Shown: piece after piece, positions 26,083-34,630 of the stretch
Layout of the letters: every line of letters begins with the position of its first letter
How positions within the stretch are numbered: position 1 is the stretch's first letter
Assembly (NCBI RefSeq): GCF_003852315.1
Contig: NZ_CP027762.1
Span: forward strand, 1,221,501-1,285,500
DNA from: Pseudomonas sp. LBUM920
GTDB taxonomy: Bacteria > Pseudomonadota > Gammaproteobacteria > Pseudomonadales > Pseudomonadaceae
DNA: 64,000 nucleotides
Reading direction: 5' to 3'
Notes under the pieces: model-generated
Told to the model about the DNA's origin: nothing
Database searches by the model: none
What the model saw: only the letters and a program-made list of their open reading frames with translations
Program-made: the position numbers and the translations under genes

Positions 26083-28500
26083 TTAGTCCGGCAGTTTGAA
26101 CGCCATCACATAGTCACCCTGCTTGGTGCCCAGCGAGCCGTGACCGCCAGCCATGACCAGCACGTACTGCTTGCCATCCTTGCCGGTGTAGGTCATCGGT
26201 GTGGTTTGCGCGCCTGCTGGCAGGCGGCCTTCCCACAGCTGCTTGCCGTTTTTAACGTCATAGGCACGCAGGTACTGGTCGAGGGTGCCGCTGAGGAAGG
26301 ACACGCCACCGGCGGTGGTGAATGTCCCGCCCAGGCTAGGCACGCCCATGGTCAGCGGGATTGGAACCGGCGAGCTGTCGCGCACGGTGCCGTTCTTGTG
26401 CATCCAGATGGTCTGGTGGTTGGTCAGGTCGACCGCCGCCACATAACCCCACGCCGGAGCCTGGCACGGCAGGCCCAGAGGCGACAGCAGCGCTTCGAGG
26501 ATCACGCCGTACGGCGCGCCTTTGTTCGGCTGTACGCCTTCGGTTTCGCTGACGCGTGGACCTTGCTTGGCAATGTCGGCAGCCGGGATCAGTTTCGATT
26601 TGAACGCCATGTAGCTTGGGTTCACGAAGGCAATCTGGCGAACCGGGTCGACAGAAATGCCACCCCAGTCGAACACGCCGAAGTTACCTGGGTAAACGAT
26701 CGAGCCTTGCAGCGATGGCGGGGTGAACGGGCCGTCGTAGCGCATGGATTTGAAATCGATCCGGCACAGCATCTGGTCAAACGGTGTCACGCCCCACATG
26801 TCGCGTTCTTTCAGCGGCGGCGGCATGAAGTTCAGGTCGGACTTCGGTTGGGTAGGGGAGGTGTGATCACCGGCCACTGCGCCTTGCGGTACAGGGATTT
26901 CGTTGATCGGCACCACAGGCTGACCGTTGGTGCGGTCCAGCACGTAGATGCTGCCTTGCTTGGTCGAAGCCATTACCGCTTGCTTGACGCCCTGTGCGGT
27001 CTTGATGTCGATCAGGCTAGGCTGGCCGCCCACGTCCATGTCCCACAGGTCGTGGTGAGTGAACTGGAAGGTCCACTTCACGTGGCCGCTGTCGATGTCC
27101 AGAGCAGTCAGGCCGGCGCTGTATTTTTCCGAATCTTCGGTACGGTCGCCGCCGTATTGGTCAGGCATCTGGTTGCCCATCGGCAGGTAGAGCATGCCGA
27201 GTTTTTCATCGACGCTGAACATGGACCACATGTTCGGCGAGTTGCGGGTGTAGGTCTTGCCCTCGGCCAACGGGGTGGTGTCGTCCGGGTTGCCGCTGTC
27301 CCAGTTCCACACCAGCTTGCCGGTGTGCACGTCGAACGCGCGGATCACGCCGCTAGGCTCGTCGGTGGAAACGTTGTCGGTCACGTGACCGCCGATCACG
27401 ACCAGGTTCTTGGTCACGGCCGGTGGCGAGGTGGAGTAGTAACCGCCTGGGGCGAAGCTGCCGATATTGGCACGCAGGTCGACCTGGCCTTTGTCACCGA
27501 AGTCTTCACACATTTTGCCGGTGTCGGCATCCAGGGCGATCAGACGGGTGTCGGCAGTCGGTACGAAAATGCGTTTCGGGCAGACGGCGCTGACCGGAGC
27601 AGTGCTGGCACTGCCGGTAGGGCTTTGCTCGGAAGCGTACACGGCGTCATCGTGATACGACACGCCACGGCAGGTCATGTGCGCCCAACCTTTGAAGTTC
27701 GCGGCACCTTCGGTGCTGATCTTCGGGTCGAAACGCCAGATTTCCTTGCCGGTGTCCGGGTCCAGGGCAATCACCTGGCTGTGCGGCGTGCACACATAGA
27801 GCATGCCGTTGACTTTCAGCGGGGTGTTTTCTGCGGTGGTTTCACCGGGATCGCCCGGGCCAGGGATGTCGCCGGTGCGGAAGGTCCACGCCGGTACCAG
27901 CTTGTGGGCGTTTTCCGGGGTGATCTGCGCCAGTGGCGAGTAACGATCACCGAAGGCCGAACGACCGTAGGAGTTCCAGTCGCCATCGGCCTGGGCCGGT
28001 GCAGCGCTGGCCATGCCAGGCACGGCGTCGCGGTCGAGCTGACCGGTCTTGACCATTTCACCCGGGTTGGTGAATTGGCTGGCCAGGGCGGCAGCGCCCG
28101 CCAGCACCACGGCCACGCTCAGCGCGCCGGTGCCCAGCGGCGCAGGCTGGCCGCGCAGCAACGGACGGCGAAACCACGGCAGCAGCAAGACGATGCCCAA
28201 GGCGAACAGCAGGGCCAGGCGCGGCACCAGCTGCCACCAATCCAGGCCGACTTCCCACAGTGCCCACACGGTGCTGGCGAACAGCACCAGTGCGTACAGA
28301 CCCAGCGCAGCGCGGCGGGTGGCCAGCAGCAAAACGCCGGTGAGGGCGATGCCAATACCGGCCAGCAGGTAGTACAGCGACCCGCCGAGCATGCTCAGCT
28401 TGACGCCGCCGGCCAGCAAGGCCAGCCCCATGATCAGCAGCAAGATCCCCAGCAGCCTGGGCAGCAGGCGGCTTGGGCTTGAAGCACCATCAGTGCTCAT
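26083..28500 (-). CDS. gcd: Membrane-bound PQQ-dependent glucose dehydrogenase
   Basis: An 805-residue quinoprotein that oxidises glucose to gluconolactone in the periplasm and passes electrons to ubiquinone. Five N-terminal hydrophobic helices (about residues 10-140) anchor it, followed by an eight-bladed propeller with PQQ-type repeats such as GDWNSYGRSAFGDRYSPL, DLRANIG and YVLDRTNGQPVVPI. The length is that of the E. coli and Pseudomonas Gcd. Gluconate formation starts the direct oxidative glucose pathway and can dissolve mineral phosphate. Candidate operators lie in the 5' region. Confidence 0.96.
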   Translation of the reverse strand: MSTDGASSPSRLLPRLLGILLLIMGLALLAGGVKLSMLGGSLYYLLAGIGIALTGVLLLATRRAALGLYALVLFASTVWALWEVGLDWWQLVPRLALLFALGIVLLLPWFRRPLLRGQPAPLGTGALSVAVVLAGAAALASQFTNPGEMVKTGQLDRDAVPGMASAAPAQADGDWNSYGRSAFGDRYSPLAQITPENAHKLVPAWTFRTGDIPGPGDPGETTAENTPLKVNGMLYVCTPHSQVIALDPDTGKEIWRFDPKISTEGAANFKGWAHMTCRGVSYHDDAVYASEQSPTGSASTAPVSAVCPKRIFVPTADTRLIALDADTGKMCEDFGDKGQVDLRANIGSFAPGGYYSTSPPAVTKNLVVIGGHVTDNVSTDEPSGVIRAFDVHTGKLVWNWDSGNPDDTTPLAEGKTYTRNSPNMWSMFSVDEKLGMLYLPMGNQMPDQYGGDRTEDSEKYSAGLTALDIDSGHVKWTFQFTHHDLWDMDVGGQPSLIDIKTAQGVKQAVMASTKQGSIYVLDRTNGQPVVPINEIPVPQGAVAGDHTSPTQPKSDLNFMPPPLKERDMWGVTPFDQMLCRIDFKSMRYDGPFTPPSLQGSIVYPGNFGVFDWGGISVDPVRQIAFVNPSYMAFKSKLIPAADIAKQGPRVSETEGVQPNKGAPYGVILEALLSPLGLPCQAPAWGYVAAVDLTNHQTIWMHKNGTVRDSSPVPIPLTMGVPSLGGTFTTAGGVSFLSGTLDQYLRAYDVKNGKQLWEGRLPAGAQTTPMTYTGKDGKQYVLVMAGGHGSLGTKQGDYVMAFKLPD

Positions 28501-28654
28501 AGTGTGTTTCTCCGTGACGTTGGAATTATGTAACCCCGTGCTTCACTGTAGATGACGATTCGGCGCGGGCTTGGTTCAGCGTTAATTCGGTTTTTCTGGG
28601 GATAAGAGGGTTATCCACAGGCGGGCGATTTATTCCCGTGCGCAGGTCGGTATA

Positions 28655-28668
28655 AGACAGCGCTGTCT
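28655..28668. promoter_or_regulatory. Perfect 14-bp palindrome upstream of gcd
   Basis: AGACAGCGCTGTCT reads the same on both strands. It lies about 155 bases upstream of the gcd start in a 558-base gap (28501-29058) without a gene. The protein that would bind is not known to me. Confidence 0.5.
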
Positions 28669-28711
28669 CTGAAGAGGGGTAAGTTCGGCAAGGTGGGATC
28701 GACCGCAGGCA

Positions 28712-28723
28712 TGAAACGTTTCA
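28712..28723. promoter_or_regulatory. Cra/FruR-type operator candidate upstream of gcd
   Basis: TGAAACGTTTCA is a perfect palindrome and equals the core of the Cra/FruR operator (TGAAWCGWTTCA in E. coli). It also resembles the PtxS site of Pseudomonas (TGAAACCGGTTTCA) but is two bases shorter. A LacI-family sugar regulator is the likely ligand, which would fit control of glucose oxidation. Confidence 0.55.
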
Positions 28724-28883
28724 GTTTGTTGCGGCAAGGATAAAGCGCCTTCTCGAATTGAGAAAGACTAAATCGAGAGATGCATCATTTCAGTTCTGGT
28801 AACAGTGACAGAACGTCGCTGCAAAAATGGCTGCGCAAACCCAATTCCCAAGTTGGATTGAGAGGGTGGCGTGCTGGTTTGTC

Positions 28884-29018
28884 GTGGCGAGCGGGCTTGC
28901 CCCGCGTTGGGGCGCGAAGCGGCCCTGATCAATGAGAAATGCGGTGTGTCAGGTACAGCTCATTGACTGATTTCAGGGCCGCTTCGCGGCCCAACGCGGA
29001 GCAAGCCCGCTCGCCACA
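28884..29018 (+). repeat. Long REPIN, GGCGAGCGGGC class
   Basis: GTGGCGAGCGGGCTTGCCCC...GGCGCGAAGCGGCCCTGA and its complement TCAGGGCCGCTTCGCGGCCC...GCAAGCCCGCTCGCCAC form arms of about 50 bases. This is a different sequence class from the GTGGGAG pairs. It lies just beyond the end of the zinc receptor gene. Confidence 0.85.
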
Positions 29019-29058
29019 GGAAGCACTTTTGCTACAAAAAACGATCCCAAAGGGCGTG

Positions 29059-31077
29059 TCAGAAAGTGGTACGCACACCAAATTGCACACTGCGCCCCGG
29101 CGCCGGTGCGATATCGCGCAGGATCGAGCTGGCATAGCGCACGGTCTGGTTGGTCAGGTTTTCGCCATTGACGAACGCCAGCCACTGACTGGCGCCGACG
29201 TTGAAGTGATAACCCGCGCTCGCGCCCAGGGTGGTGTAGCCATCGGTACCGCTCTCGTTACTCGGCACACGCCCCTGGCCTGCCGCATGTTCGACGTCGA
29301 TCCGCGCCTGCCAGCGGTCCAGTTCCCACAGCAAACCGCTGTTCAAGCGCAGCGGCGCGATACGCGGCAAGGCTTCGCCGGTGTCCAGGTTGGTTGCGCG
29401 GGTGTAATCGCCTGACAGCTCCAACGCAAACTTGCCGTAGGCACTTTCGCCGAGTTTCCAGTGATCCTGGGCTTCGAAACCGGCGAAACGTGCACGCACG
29501 CCCGAGTACCTGTACTCAGGGATGCCGCCCGCGTCCTCTTCGCCGTCATCGTTCAGCGTGCGTCCGGTGCCCAGCAGCCCGATGTAATTGGAGAAGCGGC
29601 TGTAGAACACCCCGAAGCTGCCCTTGTGGGTGCCATTGTCGAAACGCAGCGCCAAGTCGCTGGACACGGCTTTTTCTTTTTTCAGGTTGGCATCGCCCAA
29701 CTCATAAGTGCCGGTGGCGACGTGGGCACCGTTGGCGTACAGCTCGTAGAAGGTCGGCGCGCGCTCGGTGTAGCCCAGGGTCGCGGCCAGCGACCAGACC
29801 GGCGTGAGCCTGTACACGGCGCCGGACGACAGGCTGCCGGCGGTGAAGTCATTGGTTTTATCCGCATTGGCGAAGCGCGCATTGCCCTTGGCGTCCGGGT
29901 CGACGCTGGTGTGTTCCAGGCGAGCGCCGAGGCTGAGTTTGAGGCGCTCGGTGGCCTGCATGTCTTCGAGGATAAACAGGGCGCCGGCGTTGGTGTCGGT
30001 CTGCGGCACGAAGGCTTCTTCGCCCAGGGCTGAGAATTCGTTACGGGTCACTTGCGCGCCGACCACGCCATCGAAGGGGCCAATTGGCTGATGGCGAGCT
30101 TCTACGCGCGCCTCGTAACCCTTGTTTTTGAACACCGTGCCGGTTTCGCCGCCTTCGATTTCGCGGTGTTCGTAGTCGGTGTAGCCCGCGTCGAGTTTCA
30201 CCGAGGTGAACGGGCCCTGCAGGTTGCGGATTTCGGAGGCGAAGGCGTAGTGATCCTGCTTCATGCGGATGCGCACGTCCTGCTCGGCGGGTGAGCCGTA
30301 GTTTGCATCGTAGTTGCTGTAGGACAGGCCGGCGTAGCCGTCGTCCCAGGTGTAGGAACCACCCACCGCGCCACCGTCCTGGCGCCCGTCGCTGTTGCCC
30401 AGGCGGCCATTTTTGCCGGGGCCATCTTCGGTGTCCGGGGCGTGGCGGCTGCGCGCAAAACCGGGGATTTTCAGGTCGTTGAATTCCCGCGCGTTCGCGT
30501 CCAGGTGCAAGGCGAAGGAGCCGTTGCCGGCCTCCAGTTTGCCGGCGCTGCTGCGGGTGGTGTCGGCGCCGCCGTAGCGCAATTCACCGGCACCATGGAT
30601 GCCTTCGATGGCTTCGGTGGGGATGCGGTTGTCGAAGGTATTGACCACGCCGCCAATGGCGCTGCCGCCGTACAGCAGGGCGGCCGGGCCGCGCACGATT
30701 TCAATGCGCTCGACGTTGACCGGGTCCAGCGGCACGGCGTGGTCGTAGGACAGTGACGAGGCGTCCAGCGCGCCCACGCCGTTGCGCAGGATACGAATGC
30801 GGTCGCCATCCTGGCCCCGAATGATCGGCCGGCTGGCACCCGGGCCGAAGTAGGACGAGGACACGCCCGGTTGCTTGTTCAGGGTTTCGCCGAGGCTGCC
30901 TTTTTGTTGCAGGGTCAGGTCATCACCTTCCAGCACTGTGGTCGGTGAGGCGAGCTGTTCGCTGCCCAATGGATTGCCGGTGATGACTTGGGGTTGCAGT
31001 TCCAGGGCGTGGGCTTTGGAGCAGATCAGCAGAGCGGCGGCAAGTGGGGTCAAGCGCCAGAGAGAAGAGAGGGACAT
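29059..31077 (-). CDS. znuD: TonB-dependent outer-membrane receptor, ZnuD-like
   Basis: A 672-residue receptor with a signal peptide (LTPLAAALLICSKAHA), a plug domain (SRPIIRGQDGDRIRILRNGVG, VERIEIVRGPAALLYGGSAIGGVVN) and a 22-strand barrel ending in the aromatic residue F. ATG 31077 places the signal at the N terminus. The plug resembles the ZnuD group, which imports zinc across the outer membrane under zinc limitation. The Zur-type box 75-91 bases upstream and the position near the AsrA-type lon, as in P. aeruginosa, support this. A haem or siderophore receptor is the alternative. Confidence 0.8.
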   Translation of the reverse strand: MSLSSLWRLTPLAAALLICSKAHALELQPQVITGNPLGSEQLASPTTVLEGDDLTLQQKGSLGETLNKQPGVSSSYFGPGASRPIIRGQDGDRIRILRNGVGALDASSLSYDHAVPLDPVNVERIEIVRGPAALLYGGSAIGGVVNTFDNRIPTEAIEGIHGAGELRYGGADTTRSSAGKLEAGNGSFALHLDANAREFNDLKIPGFARSRHAPDTEDGPGKNGRLGNSDGRQDGGAVGGSYTWDDGYAGLSYSNYDANYGSPAEQDVRIRMKQDHYAFASEIRNLQGPFTSVKLDAGYTDYEHREIEGGETGTVFKNKGYEARVEARHQPIGPFDGVVGAQVTRNEFSALGEEAFVPQTDTNAGALFILEDMQATERLKLSLGARLEHTSVDPDAKGNARFANADKTNDFTAGSLSSGAVYRLTPVWSLAATLGYTERAPTFYELYANGAHVATGTYELGDANLKKEKAVSSDLALRFDNGTHKGSFGVFYSRFSNYIGLLGTGRTLNDDGEEDAGGIPEYRYSGVRARFAGFEAQDHWKLGESAYGKFALELSGDYTRATNLDTGEALPRIAPLRLNSGLLWELDRWQARIDVEHAAGQGRVPSNESGTDGYTTLGASAGYHFNVGASQWLAFVNGENLTNQTVRYASSILRDIAPAPGRSVQFGVRTTF

Positions 31078-31151
31078 CGAACATTCCTTGGCAAAACGGC
31101 ACAAAAAAGAGAAGGCTGAAACGGTATCGGGTCAGTTACTTTTGATATTTA

Positions 31152-31168
31152 TCGTTACAATATAACAT
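31152..31168. promoter_or_regulatory. Zur-type box upstream of znuD
   Basis: GTTACAATATAACAT at 31154-31168 reads ATGTTATATTGTAAC on the gene strand, close to the gamma-proteobacterial Zur operator core (TGTTATAATATAACA). It lies about 80 bases before the receptor start. A related perfect repeat precedes rpmE2 later in the window. Confidence 0.75.
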
Positions 31169-31290
31169 CTCCCTTTTCGCTGAAAAGGGGAACTTTTCTC
31201 CAGGGTCTATATTCAATGCAGTGCTTCCACCTGTACGCCCCGTCGGCTAAGGTGCGCGGCTGTGTTTCCTCTTAGTGCAAAAGGCCCGGC

Positions 31291-31524
31291 ATGACCGCGA
31301 CAAGCAACGACCCGCTCCACGGTGTGACCCTGCAACACGTCCTCACCACCCTGGTGGAACACTACGAATGGGCAGGCCTGGCCGAACGCATTGATGTGCG
31401 CTGCTTCAAGAGCGATCCGAGCATCAAGTCGAGCCTGACGTTCCTGCGCAAAACCCCATGGGCGCGGGAGAAAGTCGAAGGGTTGTACGTGAAGCTGATG
31501 CGTACCAAACGCCCACTGGACTGA
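31291..31524 (+). CDS. VF530 family (DUF2132) DNA-binding protein
   Basis: A 77-residue basic protein with the pattern DPLHGVTLQHVLTTLVEHYEW...CFKSDPSIKSSLTFLRKTPWAREKVE, which is the VF530 signature. The Vibrio member has a fold with double-stranded DNA-binding character; the cell role is unclear. It starts 123 bases after the Zur-type box on the other strand, so the box could also affect it. The Pr6Pr gene follows after 4 bases. Confidence 0.88.
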   Translation: MTATSNDPLHGVTLQHVLTTLVEHYEWAGLAERIDVRCFKSDPSIKSSLTFLRKTPWAREKVEGLYVKLMRTKRPLD

Positions 31525-31528
31525 GCCC

Positions 31529-32155
31529 ATGAAGCGTTTCATCGCGGCTGCGGCACTGGCCGGCTGGGTAGGGTTGGCGATTCAGCAATACCTGATTTTC
31601 TATTCGCGCTGGACCGCGGGCGCCAGCCTGCTGGGCGGGTTGATCAACTTTTTCAGTTTCTTCACGGTGCTGACCAACACGTTGGTGGTGGTGGTGCTCA
31701 GCTATGCGCTGGTCAGTCGGGATTCAGCCGCCAAGCGGTTTTTTCTGGCGCCCAGGGTCAGTAGCGCGATTGCTGCGAGCATCGTCGTGGTGAGCCTGGC
31801 GTACAGCTTGCTGCTGCGGCATTTGTGGAGCCCCACAGGCTTTCAGTTCGTCGCCGATGAATTGCTGCACGACGTCATGCCGGTGCTGTTTGTGATTTAT
31901 TGGTGGCGGTGTGTGCCCAAGGGCACGTTGCGTTTCAACCACATCGGCGCCTGGGTGATCTACCCGTTGGTGTACTTCGGCTATGTGCTGCTGCGCGGGC
32001 ATTTGCTCGGGCAGTATCAGTACCCGTTCATTGATGTGGACACGCTCGGTTATCCACAAGTGTTTGTGAATGCCGGGGGGATTCTGGCGGGGTTTATCGG
32101 GATTTCATTGGCAGTGGTGGGGCTGGATAAATGCTTAAAGCCGCCGCGAACCTAA
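31529..32155 (+). CDS. Pr6Pr family integral membrane protein
   Basis: A 208-residue protein with six hydrophobic helices. The segments SRWTAGASLLGGLINFFSFFTVLTNTLV and ADELLHDVMPVLFVIYWW match the Pr6Pr/FAR-17a-like family. These resemble AIG1/androgen-induced proteins, some of which hydrolyse lipid esters in animals; the bacterial function is unknown. It is co-transcribed with the VF530 gene. Confidence 0.8.
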   Translation: MKRFIAAAALAGWVGLAIQQYLIFYSRWTAGASLLGGLINFFSFFTVLTNTLVVVVLSYALVSRDSAAKRFFLAPRVSSAIAASIVVVSLAYSLLLRHLWSPTGFQFVADELLHDVMPVLFVIYWWRCVPKGTLRFNHIGAWVIYPLVYFGYVLLRGHLLGQYQYPFIDVDTLGYPQVFVNAGGILAGFIGISLAVVGLDKCLKPPRT

Positions 32156-32156
32156 G

Positions 32157-32184
32157 GGTGGGAGCGGGCAAGTCCGCGCCCACC
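32157..32184 (+). repeat. Solitary REP-like hairpin
   Basis: GGTGGGAGCGGGCAAGTCCG...CGCCCACC is near-palindromic and looks like one REP of the CGGG class. It begins one base after the Pr6Pr stop, between convergent genes, and may serve as a transcript end. Confidence 0.65.
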
Positions 32185-32202
32185 ATTTTGACCTCGATTG
32201 GC

Positions 32203-32970
32203 TTACTCTTCTTCGCTGCCGTCTGCACGCCAGTAACCCACAGCCTTGAGAAACGCTTCATTGACCTGATGCGTGTCCAGCAGCACGCGGCGCACTTGGC
32301 GCGACAGCTTGGTTTCCGTCGCCACGAAGCTGTACAGCGAGCCGCTCGGCAGCGTCAGTGTGCGAACGGTCTCTAGCAGGTCGTCCTGGCCGCGTATTAC
32401 CCAGATCACTTGCACATCGGCGGCACTGTTCAGCACTTGCTGTTCTGCGGCATTGGCGATTTCAATCACTGCCAGCACCTTGCGGCCCGCCGGTAATTCT
32501 TCCAGGCGCCGGGCGATGGCGGGCAGGGCGGTTTCATCGCCGATCAACAGGTAACTGTCGAACATATCCGGCACGATCATCGAACCGCGTGGCCCACCGA
32601 TGTACAGGTGCTGGCCGACCTGCACCTGCTCGGCCCAGGTAGAGGCAGGGCCATCGCCGTGCAGCACGAAGTCGATGTCCAGTTCACCGGTGTTCAGGTC
32701 GAAACGCCGTGGCGTGTAGTCGCGCATGGCCGGTTGTGGGCCCTCGCCCTTGATGCTGAAGTTCGGGCTTTCCAGCGCGGCCTGTTCGGCGGCGTTCTGC
32801 GGGAACAGCAGCTTGATGTGGTCGTCGCTGCCCAGGCTGATAAAACCTGCCAGCTCGGGCCCACCCAGAGTGATGCGGCGCATGCGCGGGGTGATGTCGG
32901 TCACGCGCAGCACTTCCAGGCGGCGGCGCTTGATCTCGTGGGTGACGCGGTGGATGGCTTGCGTATTCAT
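32203..32970 (-). CDS. Siderophore-interacting ferric reductase, YqjH/ViuB-like
   Basis: A 255-residue FAD-binding protein of the siderophore-interacting family. It has the FAD-binding RDYTPRRFD motif, the GPRGSM turn and a C-terminal NAD(P)H-binding half ending FLKAVGYWRADG. These enzymes reduce ferric-siderophore complexes in the cytoplasm to release Fe(II). The start overlaps the stop of the PadR-type regulator by 4 bases (ATGA), an arrangement that parallels the yqjI-yqjH pair of E. coli. Confidence 0.88.
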   Translation of the reverse strand: MNTQAIHRVTHEIKRRRLEVLRVTDITPRMRRITLGGPELAGFISLGSDDHIKLLFPQNAAEQAALESPNFSIKGEGPQPAMRDYTPRRFDLNTGELDIDFVLHGDGPASTWAEQVQVGQHLYIGGPRGSMIVPDMFDSYLLIGDETALPAIARRLEELPAGRKVLAVIEIANAAEQQVLNSAADVQVIWVIRGQDDLLETVRTLTLPSGSLYSFVATETKLSRQVRRVLLDTHQVNEAFLKAVGYWRADGSEEE

Positions 32971-33539
32971 TGAGCTTTCCCCTGGACTGGTTGAACGGCC
33001 GGGCCGTCGACAATGGCTTGGGCGGTGCTGTTGAGCAGCGCCGCGACACGCGCGATTTCTTCCGGGCTCCAGCGCCCGTGGTGCAGCTGCAAGGCATGGC
33101 GCAGGTTGTGCACCGCCTCATGGATTTCGGGCGGGCGATCATGGCCGCGCAGCGAGCGTTTGCTGACGTCGATGCGCATGCGCACGCCTTCCAGGGCAAT
33201 CGCCTGCTCACTTAAGGAAAGACGACCAGCGTCGGTAATTGTGTAGCGTTTTTTTCCACCTTCGGTATCGCCGGTCACCAATTCGCTTTCTTCAAGAAAG
33301 GTCAGGGTCGGGTAGATCACGCCGGGGCTGGGGCTGTAGGCGCCGTCGAACAGGCCTTCGATCTGACGGATAAGGTCGTAGCCGTGGCAGGGCTGTTCGC
33401 CGATCAAGGCCAGCAGCAGCAATTTCAGGTCGCCAGGGGCAAACACGCGTGGACCACGACCACCGCGTTCGCGGCCGGGGCGTTTTTCAAAACCGTCACG
33501 GCCATCACCGTGGTCGCGTTGGTGGGGATGCTCTCTCAT
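32967..33539 (-). CDS. PadR-family regulator, YqjI-like
   Basis: A 190-residue regulator. Residues 1-30 are rich in His, Arg and Gly (HPHQRDHGDGRDG) and could bind metal, as the His-rich N terminus of E. coli YqjI does with nickel. The winged helix follows: LLLALIGEQPCHGYDLIRQIEGLFDGAYSPSPGVIYPTLTFLEE, typical of PadR. The C-terminal part is helical for dimerisation. It is the first gene of the pair with the ferric reductase, and a palindrome lies just upstream, so it probably represses the operon when metal is unbound. Confidence 0.85.
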   Translation of the reverse strand: MREHPHQRDHGDGRDGFEKRPGRERGGRGPRVFAPGDLKLLLLALIGEQPCHGYDLIRQIEGLFDGAYSPSPGVIYPTLTFLEESELVTGDTEGGKKRYTITDAGRLSLSEQAIALEGVRMRIDVSKRSLRGHDRPPEIHEAVHNLRHALQLHHGRWSPEEIARVAALLNSTAQAIVDGPAVQPVQGKAQ

Positions 33540-33561
33540 TTTCGCTTTCTCCGCTTTGGTT

Positions 33562-33585
33562 AAGATACAACGTAAGATATATCTT
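33562..33585. promoter_or_regulatory. Palindromic operator candidate for the YqjI-like regulator
   Basis: AAGATATATCTT (33574-33585) is a perfect 12-bp palindrome. A direct half-copy, AAGATAC, lies 12 bases upstream at 33562. Both precede the PadR-type gene by 23-46 bases. PadR repressors commonly bind such A+T-rich palindromes. Confidence 0.55.
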
Positions 33586-34018
33586 TGATCGGCGAAAGAC
33601 TGAGGCGACCAACGGTCGGTGGCCAGCGGTCTGGTCTTTTCAAGACAGCGGCCAGAGGTGTGAATGACAGGTAGAGTTAATGCTCAACTTTTTAAGTGTC
33701 GATGTTTATCCACAACATGACTGTTGTGGTACTGTTCTGACGGACTTTTATTCCACAGTTAAGTTGCGAATATAGACGTGTAGTCCTGTTCTTACGGATC
33801 AATTAAAAGTTTTGGCAATGTGCCATCTTTTTCCCTCAAAAATTATTAATTAAAGCCACAGGCGTATAAGAAATGGCGGGCATCCTGGTTATTTGAATTG
33901 CGTGATCATTACGGTGCTTTTCAAACACTGATAAGCGCGTAATGCCCTTCGCACGTTGTGCCGTGTCTGGTGTTCAACGTTCAGCGATATATCTCAATGC
34001 AAATAACAGGTGTCGACT
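33586..34018 (+). promoter_or_regulatory. A+T-rich control region of the pilus operon
   Basis: No gene is seen in these 433 bases. The stretch is clearly richer in A and T than the surroundings (for example AAAAATTATTAATTAAAG near 33837), a base composition expected for silencing by MvaT/H-NS-type proteins in Pseudomonas. A stem-loop with GTCTT/AAGAC lies near 33640. The ribosome site AGGTG is at 34008-34012. Confidence 0.5.
33710..33729. promoter_or_regulatory. Inverted repeat upstream of the pilus operon
   Basis: CCACAAC (33710-33716) and GTTGTGG (33723-33729) are exact complements around a 6-base spacer. It could be an operator or a short hairpin 290 bases before the major pilin gene. Confidence 0.4.
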
Positions 34019-34510
34019 ATGTTCAAGAAGTTCGCAATCGCTGCCCCTTTGGCTGCCATGGCGCTGTCCTCCATGGCGTTCGCGGCCGGTGAGGCCAATC
34101 ACACTGTCAATATCAAGGCGAGCATCCCGACCACCGTGTTCCATGTGCAGCCGCGCGACCCTAACTGGGGCCGTGACGAGGCCATGGCCTATAACCTGGC
34201 CAATGGCGAGTTGGCGCCGTTGTCTGCGGTCTACGACATGCGCAACACCAACGGGTCTATTCACGCTTATATCGATGGCGGCCCGGCAGTGCTGTTCAAC
34301 GGTGATGCCACGCAAAACATTCCACTGACCGCCACCTTGAATGGTGTGGTGCTCAGTGGCACGCCTCAGGAAGTTGTCAACGAAGCTGATGCCACGCCGG
34401 GCCTGGGCGCCGTACTGCGTATCGACGCCGCCAAACCTTCGGCGACTCAGCGTGGCAACTACACCAGCGTCATGCCGCTGGTATTTGACGCGGTGCTGCC
34501 AGCTCTTTGA
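34019..34510 (+). CDS. CS1/alpha-type fimbrial major subunit
   Basis: A 163-residue secreted protein with a signal peptide (APLAAMALSSMAFA). The mature part begins GEANHTVNIKASIPTTVFHVQPRDPNW, matching the CS1-type pilin family (CfaB, CooA, CblA). ATG 34019 is chosen because the ribosome site AGGTG lies 6 bases before it. It lacks the cysteine pair of classical type 1 pilins, as expected. It is the first gene of the operon, followed by usher, tip protein, chaperone and a second subunit. Confidence 0.88.
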   Translation: MFKKFAIAAPLAAMALSSMAFAAGEANHTVNIKASIPTTVFHVQPRDPNWGRDEAMAYNLANGELAPLSAVYDMRNTNGSIHAYIDGGPAVLFNGDATQNIPLTATLNGVVLSGTPQEVVNEADATPGLGAVLRIDAAKPSATQRGNYTSVMPLVFDAVLPAL

Positions 34511-34630
34511 TGGCAATGAGTGCCCCTTGAGCCTCGTGCTCGTGGGCATCGCGTCAGCAGGCCGGCTGGTTGTTCAGGGGCCGCCGGCCTGATTTTCATT
34601 CTTGTCATTTGGCATTCAGAGTATGTGTTC

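Noticed and set aside
26140..28482. 780-codon open frame antisense to gcd
   Set aside because: Shadow of a long, strongly biased gene; no ribosome site or domains.
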